A DNA stretch of 60,876 bases from an uncultured Desulfovibrionaceae bacterium (GTDB taxonomy: Bacteria; Desulfobacterota; Desulfovibrionia; Desulfovibrionales; Desulfovibrionaceae): positions 1 through 60,876 of the forward strand of contig CATJOY010000061.1 in NCBI GenBank assembly GCA_949741925.1. Reading direction: 5' to 3'. The notes under the pieces were generated by a model that worked only from the letters and a program-made list of their open reading frames with translations, had not been told where the DNA came from and made no database searches. The position numbers and the translations under genes were made by a program. Of the stretch, positions 8,088 through 17,348 are shown piece after piece (position 1 is the first letter of the stretch; every line of letters begins with the position of its first letter).

Positions 8088-9008
8088 TTACTGTACCCTT
8101 TGCACCACGTAGGCGGCAAGACCTTGAAGAAAGGCGCATTCCGCGTGATGCGCATATGGTTCCAGCGCGCTGACCGCGTTTTGGTGTTCTTCTTCGGCCA
8201 GCCGACGGCTTTCATCGAGGCCCAGGAGAGATGGATAGGTTATCTTCCCGTTGGCCGAATCGCTTCCTACGGGCTTGCCCATGGCGGCGGCATCGCCCGT
8301 CTCGTCCAGAATATCGTCAGCTATTTGGAACGCTGCGCCCAGAGCGCGCCCGTAGGCGGCGACCTTCTTGAGTTCCTCGTTTTCCGCTCCGGCCAAAAGA
8401 GCTCCACAGAGGCAGGAAGCCTGAAGCAGCGCTCCGGTTTTCATGGCGTGCATTTCCCGAAGCGCGGCAAGGGGGATGCTCTGCTTGCCGGTATACTGCA
8501 TATCGAGGAACTGCCCGCCGACCATGCCCGCGGAGCCCGCAGCCAGGGCCATGCGGTTGATGGCCTGGAGGACTCGTTCGGCAGGCAGGCTTTCCGCGCA
8601 GGAACTCATTAGAAAAAAGGCGTCCGTGAGCAGCGCGTCTCCGGCCAGAATGGCCGTGGCTTCATCAAATTGCTTATGGCAGGAGGGCTTACCCCGGCGG
8701 AAGTCGTCGTTATCCATCGCCGGAAGATCGTCATGGATGAGCGAATAGGTATGAATGCACTCGATGCCGGCTGCAAACGGCAGCGCCTTTTCATCATCAC
8801 CGGCAAAAAGTCGGGTAAAACTCAGGCAGAGAGCCGGCCGCAAGCGTTTGCCTCCGGCCATCAGGCTGTATGCAACGGCGTCTGCCAGCCCTTGGGGGAT
8901 TTCCAGGCCGTGCAGGGGGTTGCCCTGCGGCCCCTGATTTGTGAGATAGGTTTCAACCCGCTCGGCATCCCGGGCAAGTATCGCTTTTATCGCCGCTTCA
9001 TCCATCAT
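8088..9008 (-). CDS. ispA: polyprenyl diphosphate synthase (farnesyl-diphosphate type)
   Basis: This 306-residue all-helical prenyltransferase elongates dimethylallyl diphosphate with isopentenyl diphosphate units. Both aspartate-rich motifs are present: DDLPAMDNDD (FARM, about 92-101) and DDILD (SARM) after FQIA. GGKRLRPAL binds the diphosphate. The two-residue insert in the first motif (DDxxxxD) is typical of bacterial type II farnesyl diphosphate synthases. The start (tandem ATG) overlaps the end of xseB by 11 bases and dxs begins six bases downstream, so the three are very likely translationally coupled. Chain length (C15 or C20) cannot be fixed from sequence alone. Confidence 0.93.
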   Translation of the reverse strand: MMDEAAIKAILARDAERVETYLTNQGPQGNPLHGLEIPQGLADAVAYSLMAGGKRLRPALCLSFTRLFAGDDEKALPFAAGIECIHTYSLIHDDLPAMDNDDFRRGKPSCHKQFDEATAILAGDALLTDAFFLMSSCAESLPAERVLQAINRMALAAGSAGMVGGQFLDMQYTGKQSIPLAALREMHAMKTGALLQASCLCGALLAGAENEELKKVAAYGRALGAAFQIADDILDETGDAAAMGKPVGSDSANGKITYPSLLGLDESRRLAEEEHQNAVSALEPYAHHAECAFLQGLAAYVVQRVQ

Positions 9009-9276
9009 GGCTTATCCTCTGTCCGTCGTTTTCGGGCTGGAATGCCTCTAAGGCGTCATCGTTCAGAATCCGTACTTCATGACGGGCGTTTTCAAGTTGT
9101 TTTCTGCACCCGCGCGCCAGGGCAAGGCCTTCTTTGTAAAGCGATACGCCCTTATCCAGGCTGAGATTCCCGGCCTCAAGCATTTCTACAATCTTCCGCA
9201 GGCGCTCCATCTGTTTTTCAAAGGCAGGCTCTTTGCCGCCGGAGCACGCCTCTGTCTGCCGTTGTTGTTCGGCCAT
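8998..9276 (-). CDS. xseB: exodeoxyribonuclease VII small subunit
   Basis: This 92-residue protein contains the XseB core FEKQMERLRKIVEMLEAGN followed by LSLDKGVSLYKEGLALARGC, two helices that bind the large subunit XseA. Exonuclease VII degrades single-stranded DNA to short oligonucleotides. The C-terminal 20 residues (ALEAFQPENDG) are a mild extension. It lies between an M23 peptidase gene (two-base gap) and ispA (11-base overlap), and the large-subunit gene xseA is first in the same operon. Confidence 0.93.
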   Translation of the reverse strand: MAEQQRQTEACSGGKEPAFEKQMERLRKIVEMLEAGNLSLDKGVSLYKEGLALARGCRKQLENARHEVRILNDDALEAFQPENDGQRISHDG

Positions 9277-9278
9277 GC

Positions 9279-10220
9279 TTATTGTCTCCCTGCCTTGGGC
9301 CGTGCTTCAAAAAGCGGCTTGGCGCTGACCGAGGAACCGAGCACTGTGAATGACAGATGCAGGTGCGGGCCGGTGACCCTGCCGGTGCTCCCGGCAAGGC
9401 CGACAAGATCTCCCCGGTGCAGCATCTGACCTTCTTTGACCGAGATCTCCGACAGGTGCATATACGTGCTGAGAACTCCCAGGCCGTGGTCAACAATGAC
9501 GTTTCGGCCGGCATAGTAAAAATCACCCGTCAGGATGACCTTGCCGTCTGCCACACACTCTATAGGCGTGCCTTCGGCGGCCCGGAAATCTACTCCCAGG
9601 TGGGGATTTCGCGGCTGGCCGTTGAAGACCCGGCGCAACCCGTATTCACTGGTGACGATGCCGGGAGTCGGTCGGTGTAAAGGAAGAGTCCAGTAGCGAA
9701 CCGGGCTGAACGTTCCGAGAGCCGCCCGGGTGGCGTTACGTTCCCGTTCAATTCGCGGCTTCAGGGCGGGATCAGGGGTAACATACTTGGGCGCTACCTT
9801 CAGGCGTTGAACCGGGTACTTTTTGGGCGCCACAGTGAGGGTCACCTCAGTTGTGCCGAGGCTCTTATCCGGTCCCAGGGCCGTGCAGCGCAGAGTTTCC
9901 CGCTTGGTTTTGTGTTCCAGAGGAATAGAGAGGAGGACCAGGCCTTGTTTCCGTGTATCGCCGCTCTGCGGGGCCGGCGCTTCGGCGGGCACGGTGATCT
10001 TTTTGCCTCTGAATTCAAAGAGAAAGCTGGAGGCTCCGGCGGCATAGGCTGTGCAGGCAAAGGGTTCGCCGTCATGCACCGTTTTCGGAACCGCCAGAAA
10101 CACTTCGGTCGGGGAACCGGCCGGCGTTGCCGCGTCTGCCATGCAACGGCTGAGCGCCAAGGCACAGAGTGAGAGCAAAAGTATTGCTGGTATACGACGC
10201 AATGAAAAACTTTGAATCAT
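9279..10220 (-). CDS. M23 family (LytM-like) metallopeptidase, exported
   Basis: This 313-residue protein begins with a signal peptide (about 1-30, ILLLSLCALALSRCMADA), followed by an immunoglobulin-like region (about 35-135) and a C-terminal LytM domain (about 185-300). The zinc-site residues are visible: His and Asp in HLGVDF, and the HxH pair in GPHLHLSF. It should act in the periplasm, either cutting peptidoglycan cross-bridges or activating amidases. SRC near the signal cleavage site could be read as a lipobox but lacks the usual Leu-Ala/Gly context. It is sandwiched between xseA and xseB; this placement recurs in Desulfovibrio relatives to my knowledge but has no obvious functional reason. 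Confidence 0.9.
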   Translation of the reverse strand: MIQSFSLRRIPAILLLSLCALALSRCMADAATPAGSPTEVFLAVPKTVHDGEPFACTAYAAGASSFLFEFRGKKITVPAEAPAPQSGDTRKQGLVLLSIPLEHKTKRETLRCTALGPDKSLGTTEVTLTVAPKKYPVQRLKVAPKYVTPDPALKPRIERERNATRAALGTFSPVRYWTLPLHRPTPGIVTSEYGLRRVFNGQPRNPHLGVDFRAAEGTPIECVADGKVILTGDFYYAGRNVIVDHGLGVLSTYMHLSEISVKEGQMLHRGDLVGLAGSTGRVTGPHLHLSFTVLGSSVSAKPLFEARPKAGRQ

Positions 10221-10307
10221 GAACTACCTCGTTAGAACGAATTTTGCCTTGGAAGCTCCCTTCCGCCGCGGCGAACAGGTTTTGTCTCTGTGAGTGGATA
10301 GGGTTCT

Positions 10308-11762
10308 TTACTCCTTTTCCACCCTGGTTGTCACTTTTCCGTCATGGAGGACCAATTCGAGGCGCTCGCCGGGAATCGCTTCCGCCGCAGAGCGAAGCAA
10401 CCTGCCGGAAGTCTTGCGGACCAGAGCATACCCGCGCTGTATGGGCTGCATCGGGTTCAGCGCCTCCAAGCGTAGCTCCAGTTTTTCTAGTGCCGTTTCC
10501 CGCTTCCCCAGCTCGTTTTCCCAGGCTTTTTCAAGACGCGGCGCCATAGTCTCAAGGTGGTCGGCCAGGCTTGCCAGGCGTTTTACGGGGCCGGCTGCCC
10601 CTAGCCGTAAGCCGAGACGTTCCAAATCACGTTCCGCCGCAGAAAGTGAGCGCTCCAGCGGGAATGCGAGTCTGTTTTCCAGGCGGTCTAAGGCAGTGAG
10701 AGCATCGCGCAGCCCGGCCTCACGGGCGCTTGCTAGCCGTGTCTTCAGGCCGTGCAACCGCTCTTCCCAGCGCTCCAAAAGATGGTCCGGAGAGAGCCAG
10801 GCCAGCGCTCGGCTAAGCCCCGCCAAGGCTTCTCCCTGCAAGGCAAAAAAGCGTTCCCCGGCCCGTATGAGGGTGGTTTCCAGCTCATCTATCCGCTGGG
10901 CCAATTCGCGGCGTTCCACCCACAGCAGTTGGGCCGCGTGGGTCGGGGTGGCCGCCCGCATATCCGCCGTCATATCGGCAATGCTGTGGTCCACTTCGTG
11001 GCCGATGCCCGCCAGTACCGGAATGGTTGAAGCAAAAACCGCTTTTGCCACACACTCCGTATTAAAGGCCCAAAGATCTTCAAGCGAGCCGCCGCCACGA
11101 ATCAGTACCGCAACTTCGGCCCAGCCTTCGGCACAGACGCGTTCCAGAGCTGCCGCGATTTTTTCCGGAGCTTCATCGCCCTGCACCGGCACGGGAAGGA
11201 TACGGATTTCGCTTCCGCAACCACGTTCATGGGCCATCCGCAGAAAGTCATGTATCGCTGCGCCGGTTGCGGCGGTGATCACCGCCACGCGGGCCGGGTG
11301 GTGGGGCAGCCGACGTTTCCGCTCCTGCTTGAAAAAGCCCCGGGCGGCCAGTTCGACCTTGAGCCGCTCAAATTCCAGTTGCAGTTTGCCTAGTCCCGCT
11401 TCTTGGGCCAGTTCCACCACCAGTTGGTACGTCCCCCGGGGGGGGTACACTGTCAGCCTGCCCGCGCAGATGACTTCCATGCCGTTTTCCAGCCTGCCCG
11501 CCAATCCTTGCCGGGGGCCGTCCTCAAAAACTTCACCCGTCAGCGGGTCAAAGGTCTCCGCTGTCCGTTGCTGCCCTCGGAACCAGACCGCCGCCAGGCT
11601 TGCATTTTCATCCTTGAGCGAGAAATAGAGGTGCCCTGACGAAGGACGGGAGCAGTTTGTTACTTGCCCCCGAACCCAAACAAACGGATAGGCCCCCTCC
11701 AGAAGGGTTTTTAGCGAAACGGTCAGTTGGCTGACCGTCAGTATGGCGTTCTCCGTGCTCAT
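10308..11762 (-). CDS. xseA: exodeoxyribonuclease VII large subunit
   Basis: The large subunit carries an N-terminal OB fold (about 15-110, with LYFSLKDENASLAAVWFRG) and the catalytic XseA domain (about 130-350) with the conserved IRGGGSLEDLWAFN and GIGHEVDHSIADMTADMRAATP blocks. A long coiled-coil arm follows (about 285-430) and the C-terminal sheet ends in RLELVLHDGKVTTRVE. I prefer the ATG at 11762 (484 residues); an in-frame TTG at 11786 is the alternative and neither has a strong ribosome-binding site. It is the first gene of the xseA - M23 - xseB - ispA - dxs operon. Its coding strand leaves a long antisense open frame that is not a gene. Confidence 0.94.
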   Translation of the reverse strand: MSTENAILTVSQLTVSLKTLLEGAYPFVWVRGQVTNCSRPSSGHLYFSLKDENASLAAVWFRGQQRTAETFDPLTGEVFEDGPRQGLAGRLENGMEVICAGRLTVYPPRGTYQLVVELAQEAGLGKLQLEFERLKVELAARGFFKQERKRRLPHHPARVAVITAATGAAIHDFLRMAHERGCGSEIRILPVPVQGDEAPEKIAAALERVCAEGWAEVAVLIRGGGSLEDLWAFNTECVAKAVFASTIPVLAGIGHEVDHSIADMTADMRAATPTHAAQLLWVERRELAQRIDELETTLIRAGERFFALQGEALAGLSRALAWLSPDHLLERWEERLHGLKTRLASAREAGLRDALTALDRLENRLAFPLERSLSAAERDLERLGLRLGAAGPVKRLASLADHLETMAPRLEKAWENELGKRETALEKLELRLEALNPMQPIQRGYALVRKTSGRLLRSAAEAIPGERLELVLHDGKVTTRVEKE

Positions 11763-12095
11763 AGCGTTTGTAGGGGACTCGTACAATTCTCTGTATCAAG
11801 GCGCTGCCTGTGGCTCCGGGGCTTACTGACCGGAGGGGGAAAAAAAGGCCCGCTAAGCAACAAGTCGGTTTCGGTTCCTTGTTCGTTTGGCGTAGAGTAG
11901 CGCAAAGCGTAACCACAGCATAGAGCATTTTTAGGGAAAAATGAGACTTTATTGCTCGACTTTGGGAACGGCGTCGAGGCCTGCGGGATCGTTAACGGCG
12001 GGCCGCCCCCGGAGTATCATAGCGCAGAGGTAAAAGCACCGTCGGGGCGAGCGTTGCCTATGAACGAAAGAAATGCAGCGGGTGAAAGAATTTGA
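11763..12095. other. intergenic region between nuoN and xseA
   Basis: About 330 bases with no convincing gene. It must hold the xseA promoter and ends at the nuoN terminator hairpin. I found no clean promoter match. Confidence 0.4.
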
Positions 12096-12135
12096 AGGGC
12101 TGGGGAACCTTTTTGTAAAAAGATTCTCCAGCCCT
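12096..12135 (-). terminator. long imperfect hairpin after nuoN
   Basis: Arms of 19 bases (12096-12114 and 12117-12135) pair with only two non-Watson-Crick positions around a two-base loop, starting 11 bases after the nuoN stop. The inner arms contain T5/A5. It very probably ends the nuo transcript. Confidence 0.7.
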
Positions 12136-12145
12136 GATGGTAATC

Positions 12146-13585
12146 TCAGAAAAGAGCTGCGCCGGCGTCAACGGCGAAGTTGAAGGCCAGAGCAGGAACA
12201 ATGCCGAGGATAAGGGCGAGAGCCGCCAGAACCACGGCTCCGGCGGAAGCGAAGAAGGAGGTATCCGGAGCGTTTTCCGGAGCTTCTTCCTCGGTATAGG
12301 CGTGGCGCACCAGGGAGAGGTAATAGTAAATCGCCAGGGCGCTGTTGAGCACGAAAATGATAACCAGCCAGTTATACCCGTTATTCCAGGCAGCGCTGAC
12401 CAAGAAGAGTTTGCCCATGAAACCGATGGTCGGGGGCAGGCCCACCAAGGCGAAGGCGCCGACAGCCAAGGAGAAGGCCAGAGCCGGAGCGCGCTTGTAG
12501 AGGCCGTTGAGATCCTTGAGCTGGAGGTTGCGTCCGTCCGCGGCGACACGGCTGACCACCCAGAAACAAAGTAGATTCATGATGACATAGGCCAGGGAGT
12601 AAAAGGCGGCGGCGGCCAAGCCCTGAGGGGTGCCGGCCACCAGGCCGACCAGGATATAGCCGGCGTGGGCCACGGAAGAGAAGCCGAGCAACCGTTTGAC
12701 ATCCTTTTGAGCCAAAGCGCAGAGGTTGCCGAAGGTCATCGAAATAGCCGAGAGAACCGCCAGAATGGTGGTGATTTCCAAACCGGGCTTGAGGAAGGCA
12801 GCCAGGCGAATAAGAATGACCACGGCTCCGAGCTTGGGAAGCGTGGCTACAAAAGCGGCAGTTTCATTGCTGGAACCCTGATACACATCGGGGCACCAGA
12901 AATGGAAGGGGAAGAGGGCCAGTTTGTAGAACATGCCGCTGAGGAAGAGCGAGAGGCCCGCCGCGGCCTGGGGATTGCCGGTAAAGGACCAATCCAGATG
13001 AGCCATTTGGCTGATGAATGTCGTGTGCTGGGCGGCGATGATTAAAGAGAGGCCGTAGAGGCTGATGGCCGTAGCGGCCGCTCCAAAAAGAATATACTTG
13101 GCTCCGGCTTCAGCGGCCTCTTTGCTGCGCTCTCTGATGGGAATCAGAATATACAGACTGTATGAGGAAAGTTCGAGAGCCAGGTACATGGTGACCAGTT
13201 CATTGGCGGAGGCTAAGAGCATAAGCCCCCAAGCCGAGAAGGCCATAAAGAGAAAATAATCGCTCCGCCGGTCTTTGCTGAGCGTAGGCTGGCGGGAGGC
13301 GTTTACAACAACAAAGGTAAAGCCTAGGGCCACAGCCAACTTGAAAAACTGGGAAACAGCGTCAATAGAGTAGGTCCCGGAAAAGAGATTGCCGGAAAAA
13401 GCCAACCCCACGGCAGCCACAACCAGAACAAAAACCGTGGCCGGGGGCAGCCAGAAGGTGACCTGGGGGACATAGCGCCCCCAAGGACAGCCTGCCAAAG
13501 CGCTTTGCAAGGCGCTTTGGGCGAAAAGGGCCAGGAGAATGAGGAAGAAGACGCCTTCGGGCGCTAAAAGGAAAATGTCGCTCAC
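12146..13585 (-). CDS. nuoN: complex I proton-channel subunit N
   Basis: A 479-residue integral membrane protein with about 14 hydrophobic segments and the antiporter-like core of NuoN. Visible landmarks are YLALELSSYSLYIL (channel glutamate on TM5), KYILFGAAATAISLYG with the key lysine, FKLALFPFHFWCPDVYQGS, KRLLGFSSVAHAGYILVG and LVGLPPTIGFMGKLFL. It forms the membrane-arm proton channel next to the K/J/A segment. It is the last gene of the operon and overlaps nuoM by four bases (ATGA). Confidence 0.94.
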   Translation of the reverse strand: MSDIFLLAPEGVFFLILLALFAQSALQSALAGCPWGRYVPQVTFWLPPATVFVLVVAAVGLAFSGNLFSGTYSIDAVSQFFKLAVALGFTFVVVNASRQPTLSKDRRSDYFLFMAFSAWGLMLLASANELVTMYLALELSSYSLYILIPIRERSKEAAEAGAKYILFGAAATAISLYGLSLIIAAQHTTFISQMAHLDWSFTGNPQAAAGLSLFLSGMFYKLALFPFHFWCPDVYQGSSNETAAFVATLPKLGAVVILIRLAAFLKPGLEITTILAVLSAISMTFGNLCALAQKDVKRLLGFSSVAHAGYILVGLVAGTPQGLAAAAFYSLAYVIMNLLCFWVVSRVAADGRNLQLKDLNGLYKRAPALAFSLAVGAFALVGLPPTIGFMGKLFLVSAAWNNGYNWLVIIFVLNSALAIYYYLSLVRHAYTEEEAPENAPDTSFFASAGAVVLAALALILGIVPALAFNFAVDAGAALF

Positions 13586-15258
13586 TGCTGTGCTCCTTCC
13601 GCAACGATGGGGGCGATGCCGGACAGGGCCTCACGCTCCGGGGCGTTCCCGGTGGCACGAGCCAGCATCAAAGATTGCGGGGTAATCGTGACCTGATCCG
13701 CCAAAGGAATTTCTTTATCAGGGTTGGCCATAAAATCCAGGGCGAACCGGGCGTAGGTGAGACCTGCGACGGCGGAATCCGCATCCACTGAGGCCACAAC
13801 GGGCTTGAGGGTACGGGTATGATAATCGTTCAGAAGCCTGTTAATGGAGGGATCCATAAGGCGCAAAAAGGGACCGGGCGCAAGGCCGATAACCAGGGTG
13901 AAAACAGCCGGGAGAACCAGGTAGGTCCATTCGCGTTTATTAAGATCTTTCCAGGAGGCGGCTGTGGAGGGCTGGCCCCAGGCCAATTTCAGAGAGACCC
14001 GGAACATATAGGCCGCGCCAAGGAGTGCGCCGGGCACGATCAAGAGGCCCACGACGGTATCAGCCCTGAAGGCAGAGATAAAGACCAGCACTTCACCGAC
14101 AAAGCCGTTGGTGCCGGGGAATCCCAGAGAGGCCAGAGCAAAGAGCCCCCAGAAGCCCATAAAGGCCGGCAGATATTTGCCAAGCCCGAGGTTGGCTCCG
14201 ATTTCGCGGCTGTGGCTTCGCTCGTAGACAGCGCCGATCATCATAAACAACCCGCCGGTAACAATACCGTGGTTGAGCATTTGAAGGAGCGCGCCCTGTG
14301 TTCCGGCCTGTTCAAAGAGGAAGATGCCCAGGGTAACAAAGCCCATGTGAGCAACCGAAGAGTAGGCGACGAGTTTTTTGATGTCCGTCTGCCCCAGGGC
14401 AATGGCGCCGCCATAGAGGATAGAGGCGATGGAAAGCCCGATCATCAGCGGAGCAAAGTAGGCGCTGGCTTCCGGAGCCAAGGGCAGGCAAAAGCGTAAA
14501 AAGCCGTAGGTGCCCATTTTTAGGAGGACAGCGGCCAGGATGACCGAACCGGCTGAGGGGGCCTGTACGTGGGCCGCTGGAAGCCAGGTGTGGAAGGGGA
14601 ACATGGGCACCTTGATGGCAAAGGCCAGAGCCATGGCCAGGAAAACCCAGAATTGGAAACGGAAGCTGAAGAAGCTGTTCATTAATTCAGGGATGGCAAA
14701 GGTGCCGCCCACAACGCGGAAGGCTACGATGACCACCAAAAGCAGAGCCGAGCCTGCCAAGGTATAGAGGAAAAACTTAATCGAGGCGTAGCGCCGTTGA
14801 TCCCCGCCCCAGACTGCAATAAGCAGATACATGGGGATGAGCATGGCCTCCCAAAAAACATAGAAGAGCACGAAATCCATGGCGGAGAAAACGCCGATGC
14901 AGGCCGTGGTCATCAAGAGGAGACAGATATGGAATTCCTTGATGCGTCGGCCGATGTAGGTCCAGGAACAGAGCACGCAAAGCGGCAACGTAAAGACGCT
15001 CAACCAGATCATCAAAATGCTGATGCCGTCTACGGCCAGGTAGTATTCCAGACCCCAGGTCGGAACCCAGGAAACGCGCTCCACAAACTGGAAGCCCGCA
15101 GCGGGCTCGAACCAGAGGAGCGGTATCGCCGCCAGCGCCTCCAGGATAGAAGCAATGAGGGTCACTTTGCGAATGGCCAGATCCTCCTTGAGAAAAACCA
15201 CAAGGAGCGAGGCCGCCACTGGCAGGAAGATGAGTATGCTTAAAACCGGGATAGACAC
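13582..15258 (-). CDS. nuoM: complex I proton-channel subunit M
   Basis: This 558-residue antiporter-like subunit has the NuoM hallmarks: YVFWEAMLIPMYLLIAVWGG (channel glutamate), AIKVPMFPFHTWLPAAHVQAP, DIKKLVAYSSVAHMGFV and LGFPGTNGFVGE. It is longer than E. coli NuoM (509) because of a C-terminal tail of about 60 residues after the last helix (from about 500, MDPSINRLLNDY onward), probably extramembrane. It is followed by nuoN with a four-base overlap; a 49-base gap separates it from the NuoL-like gene upstream. Confidence 0.94.
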   Translation of the reverse strand: MSIPVLSILIFLPVAASLLVVFLKEDLAIRKVTLIASILEALAAIPLLWFEPAAGFQFVERVSWVPTWGLEYYLAVDGISILMIWLSVFTLPLCVLCSWTYIGRRIKEFHICLLLMTTACIGVFSAMDFVLFYVFWEAMLIPMYLLIAVWGGDQRRYASIKFFLYTLAGSALLLVVIVAFRVVGGTFAIPELMNSFFSFRFQFWVFLAMALAFAIKVPMFPFHTWLPAAHVQAPSAGSVILAAVLLKMGTYGFLRFCLPLAPEASAYFAPLMIGLSIASILYGGAIALGQTDIKKLVAYSSVAHMGFVTLGIFLFEQAGTQGALLQMLNHGIVTGGLFMMIGAVYERSHSREIGANLGLGKYLPAFMGFWGLFALASLGFPGTNGFVGEVLVFISAFRADTVVGLLIVPGALLGAAYMFRVSLKLAWGQPSTAASWKDLNKREWTYLVLPAVFTLVIGLAPGPFLRLMDPSINRLLNDYHTRTLKPVVASVDADSAVAGLTYARFALDFMANPDKEIPLADQVTITPQSLMLARATGNAPEREALSGIAPIVAEGAQQ

Positions 15259-15307
15259 GAGGTTTCTCCGTTTTGTTGCTTGGCCGCCGGGAGTCCCGAA
15301 GGCGGGA

Positions 15308-17092
15308 TTATCCCAGATACCAGACCAGGGCGAAGGCTACCAGGGCCAGAATAACCGCCATGCCGATATACCGCTGTAAATCGCCGCTCTGGAGTTTGGC
15401 TCCGAAGCGGCCGATGCCGCCGACTGCGTAGGCTGTGCCGTCTACAACGCCGTCAATGGCCTTTTTATCAAACCAGTTGGTGGCCGAGGCTAAAGCCAAA
15501 AGGCCCCGGATGCCTACCGTGCGGTAGGCGTTGGTCCAGATATCGTCAAGCCAGGCCAGCGGACGGCTGATGCAGGCCAGGGCCAGGCGGCCGATGAGCC
15601 GGTAAAAGAAATCCAGGTCCAGGTTCAGGCCCTCGTGCGGCGTGATAACCCGGCGCAAGAGATAGAAGGCCAAGCCCGAAAAACCCAGAAGCAAAAAGGC
15701 CTGTAGCACGTTCCAGAAGGTCCAGGGCACGTAAGGGTGCTCCATGGGCAAGGGAAGATAGGCATAGAGAATATCCGGGAAAATGCCCTGGAGAATGCAG
15801 AGAAACGCCAGGATACTCATACCCGCATACATGTTCCAGGGGATAGGCTTGAGTTCCCGAGTCATGTCCGGGGCTTTGCCGCCCCAGAAGGCAAAGTAGG
15901 GGAGCTTGATGCCCACGGAAATAAAGGTGCCCACGGCAGCGATTTCAAGCCCCAGGGCTACCCAGGTTCTATGGGCTTCGGCAGCCCCGGCAATGGTCAT
16001 GGTCTTGGAGATGAAGCCGTTAAAGAAAGGCATACCGGAAATTGAGAGGGCGGCTACCATATAAAGCAGCATAACCCAAGGAAGCCTTCCGGCAAGGCCG
16101 CCCAACTTATCCAGCTTAGCGGTTCCAGCCGCGTAGAGCAGACACCCCGCCCCCATGAAGAGGAGGCCTTTGTAAAGAATGTGGGCATAGGCGTGAGCGG
16201 CGGCTCCATTGATGGTCATAGCCACGCCTACCCCGATGCCCGCTACCATGTACCCAACCTGAGAGACGATGTGGTAGGAAAGAATCCTGCGGGCGTTGTT
16301 CTCGATGCAGGCGTAGAGCACACCATACACAGCCATGATTGTGCCTGCCACGGCCAGAATTTCCCAGCCCGCAAAGCCTCGCATCAGGACATAAACGGCG
16401 GTTTTGGTGGTATAGGCGCACATGAAAACCGAGCCGGTGACTGTGCCGCGGGGGTAGGCATCCGGCAGCCAGGCATGCAGGGGCACCACGGCGGCATTCA
16501 CGCAGAACCCGGCCAAAATCAACCAGTTGTACGGCTCCATCTGGCTCGGGAGAATGGCTTCAAAGGCAAAGGAACCTGTGGCTTTATAGCGCATGACGAT
16601 ACCCGCCAGCAGCAGAAGCCCCCCGGCTGTGTGGTAAAGAAAATAGCGGAAGGCGGCCAGGGTGGATTCACGGGTTCTGTTGCAGAAGACCAGGAAGGAG
16701 GAGCCGATGCTCATCAGTTCCCAAAACAGGAACAGGGTCAGAAAGTCTCCGGCAAAAACGCACCCGAAGCCCCCGGCTACATAAAGCGAGGCCATGATGT
16801 GTTGCAGCCTGTCCGTAACGTGCAGAGCATAGAGCATGCCGGCCAGGGACATGACGGCGAAGACCTGGGCGAAGATCAGCGAGAAGGCATCAACCCGACC
16901 GAGTTCCAGGGTTGCGCCCAGCCAGTTGAGGGTGCAGTGGCTGCCCATGCCCATGGTGAAGACGGCAAAAATCGCCAGCAATGGCGGCAGCAACAGGAGG
17001 TAGCGCCACTCCTTGCCCCGCAGGAACGGCAATGCAAGGCCGAGGGCCAGGAAGCCTACGGACGGGTGAATAAAAAAGCTAGATGTCGCCAT
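15308..17092 (-). CDS. NuoL-like / MrpD-like antiporter subunit with NuoL-type C-terminus
   Basis: This 594-residue membrane protein has an antiporter core resembling Mrp/Mnh subunit D (FLTLFLFWELMSIGSSFLVF, VNAAVVPLHAWLPDAYPRG, ARRILSYHIVSQVGYMVAG, SGMPFFNGFISK). Its C-terminus resembles NuoL: a long region with DFFYRLIGRLALACISRPL, NWFDKKAIDGVVDG and LQSGDLQRYIG, then a final TM. In NuoL this region forms the lateral helix along the membrane arm, so I infer that this is the distal NuoL equivalent. It overlaps the small membrane protein gene upstream by 14 bases. Annotation pipelines may call it Na+/H+ antiporter subunit D; the operon context argues for complex I. Confidence 0.85.
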   Translation of the reverse strand: MATSSFFIHPSVGFLALGLALPFLRGKEWRYLLLLPPLLAIFAVFTMGMGSHCTLNWLGATLELGRVDAFSLIFAQVFAVMSLAGMLYALHVTDRLQHIMASLYVAGGFGCVFAGDFLTLFLFWELMSIGSSFLVFCNRTRESTLAAFRYFLYHTAGGLLLLAGIVMRYKATGSFAFEAILPSQMEPYNWLILAGFCVNAAVVPLHAWLPDAYPRGTVTGSVFMCAYTTKTAVYVLMRGFAGWEILAVAGTIMAVYGVLYACIENNARRILSYHIVSQVGYMVAGIGVGVAMTINGAAAHAYAHILYKGLLFMGAGCLLYAAGTAKLDKLGGLAGRLPWVMLLYMVAALSISGMPFFNGFISKTMTIAGAAEAHRTWVALGLEIAAVGTFISVGIKLPYFAFWGGKAPDMTRELKPIPWNMYAGMSILAFLCILQGIFPDILYAYLPLPMEHPYVPWTFWNVLQAFLLLGFSGLAFYLLRRVITPHEGLNLDLDFFYRLIGRLALACISRPLAWLDDIWTNAYRTVGIRGLLALASATNWFDKKAIDGVVDGTAYAVGGIGRFGAKLQSGDLQRYIGMAVILALVAFALVWYLG

Positions 17093-17336
17093 AGTAATCC
17101 TCTTTGCGCACGATAAGGGGCTGGATTATGCGCTTCATGACAAAAATCATTACCAGGCCCACGCCGAGACCGAAGACCGCCCAGAAACCGAACCAGGAAT
17201 CCAAGCCGAAGTGGGGCTCATGCGGACGCAGGAAAATATTCAGGAGCAGCAGAAAGCCCAGAAAACCGAAATAGACTTTCAGCCACAGCGAAGAGCAGTA
17301 ACGCATCAAGATGAGGAACGGGCCGGGATCGAACAT
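17079..17336 (-). CDS. small two-helix membrane protein of the nuo operon
   Basis: This 85-residue protein has two hydrophobic segments (about 18-36 and 48-66) and a charged C-terminal tail (KRIIQPLIVRKEDYYGDI). I do not recognise a family. It lies between two antiporter-like genes, overlapping the downstream one by 14 bases and starting 12 bases after the upstream one ends, so it is translated with them. It is probably an accessory membrane-arm subunit, perhaps bridging the extra antiporter module, by analogy with the small subunits of Mrp-type complexes. This is inferred from position only. Confidence 0.7.
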   Translation of the reverse strand: MFDPGPFLILMRYCSSLWLKVYFGFLGFLLLLNIFLRPHEPHFGLDSWFGFWAVFGLGVGLVMIFVMKRIIQPLIVRKEDYYGDI

Positions 17337-17348
17337 CGTGCTTCCCCC

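Noticed and set aside
10294..11628. 444-codon plus-strand open frame antisense to xseA
   Set aside because: Ser/Arg/Ala-rich composition without domains; it mirrors codon bias of xseA, which has clear domains.
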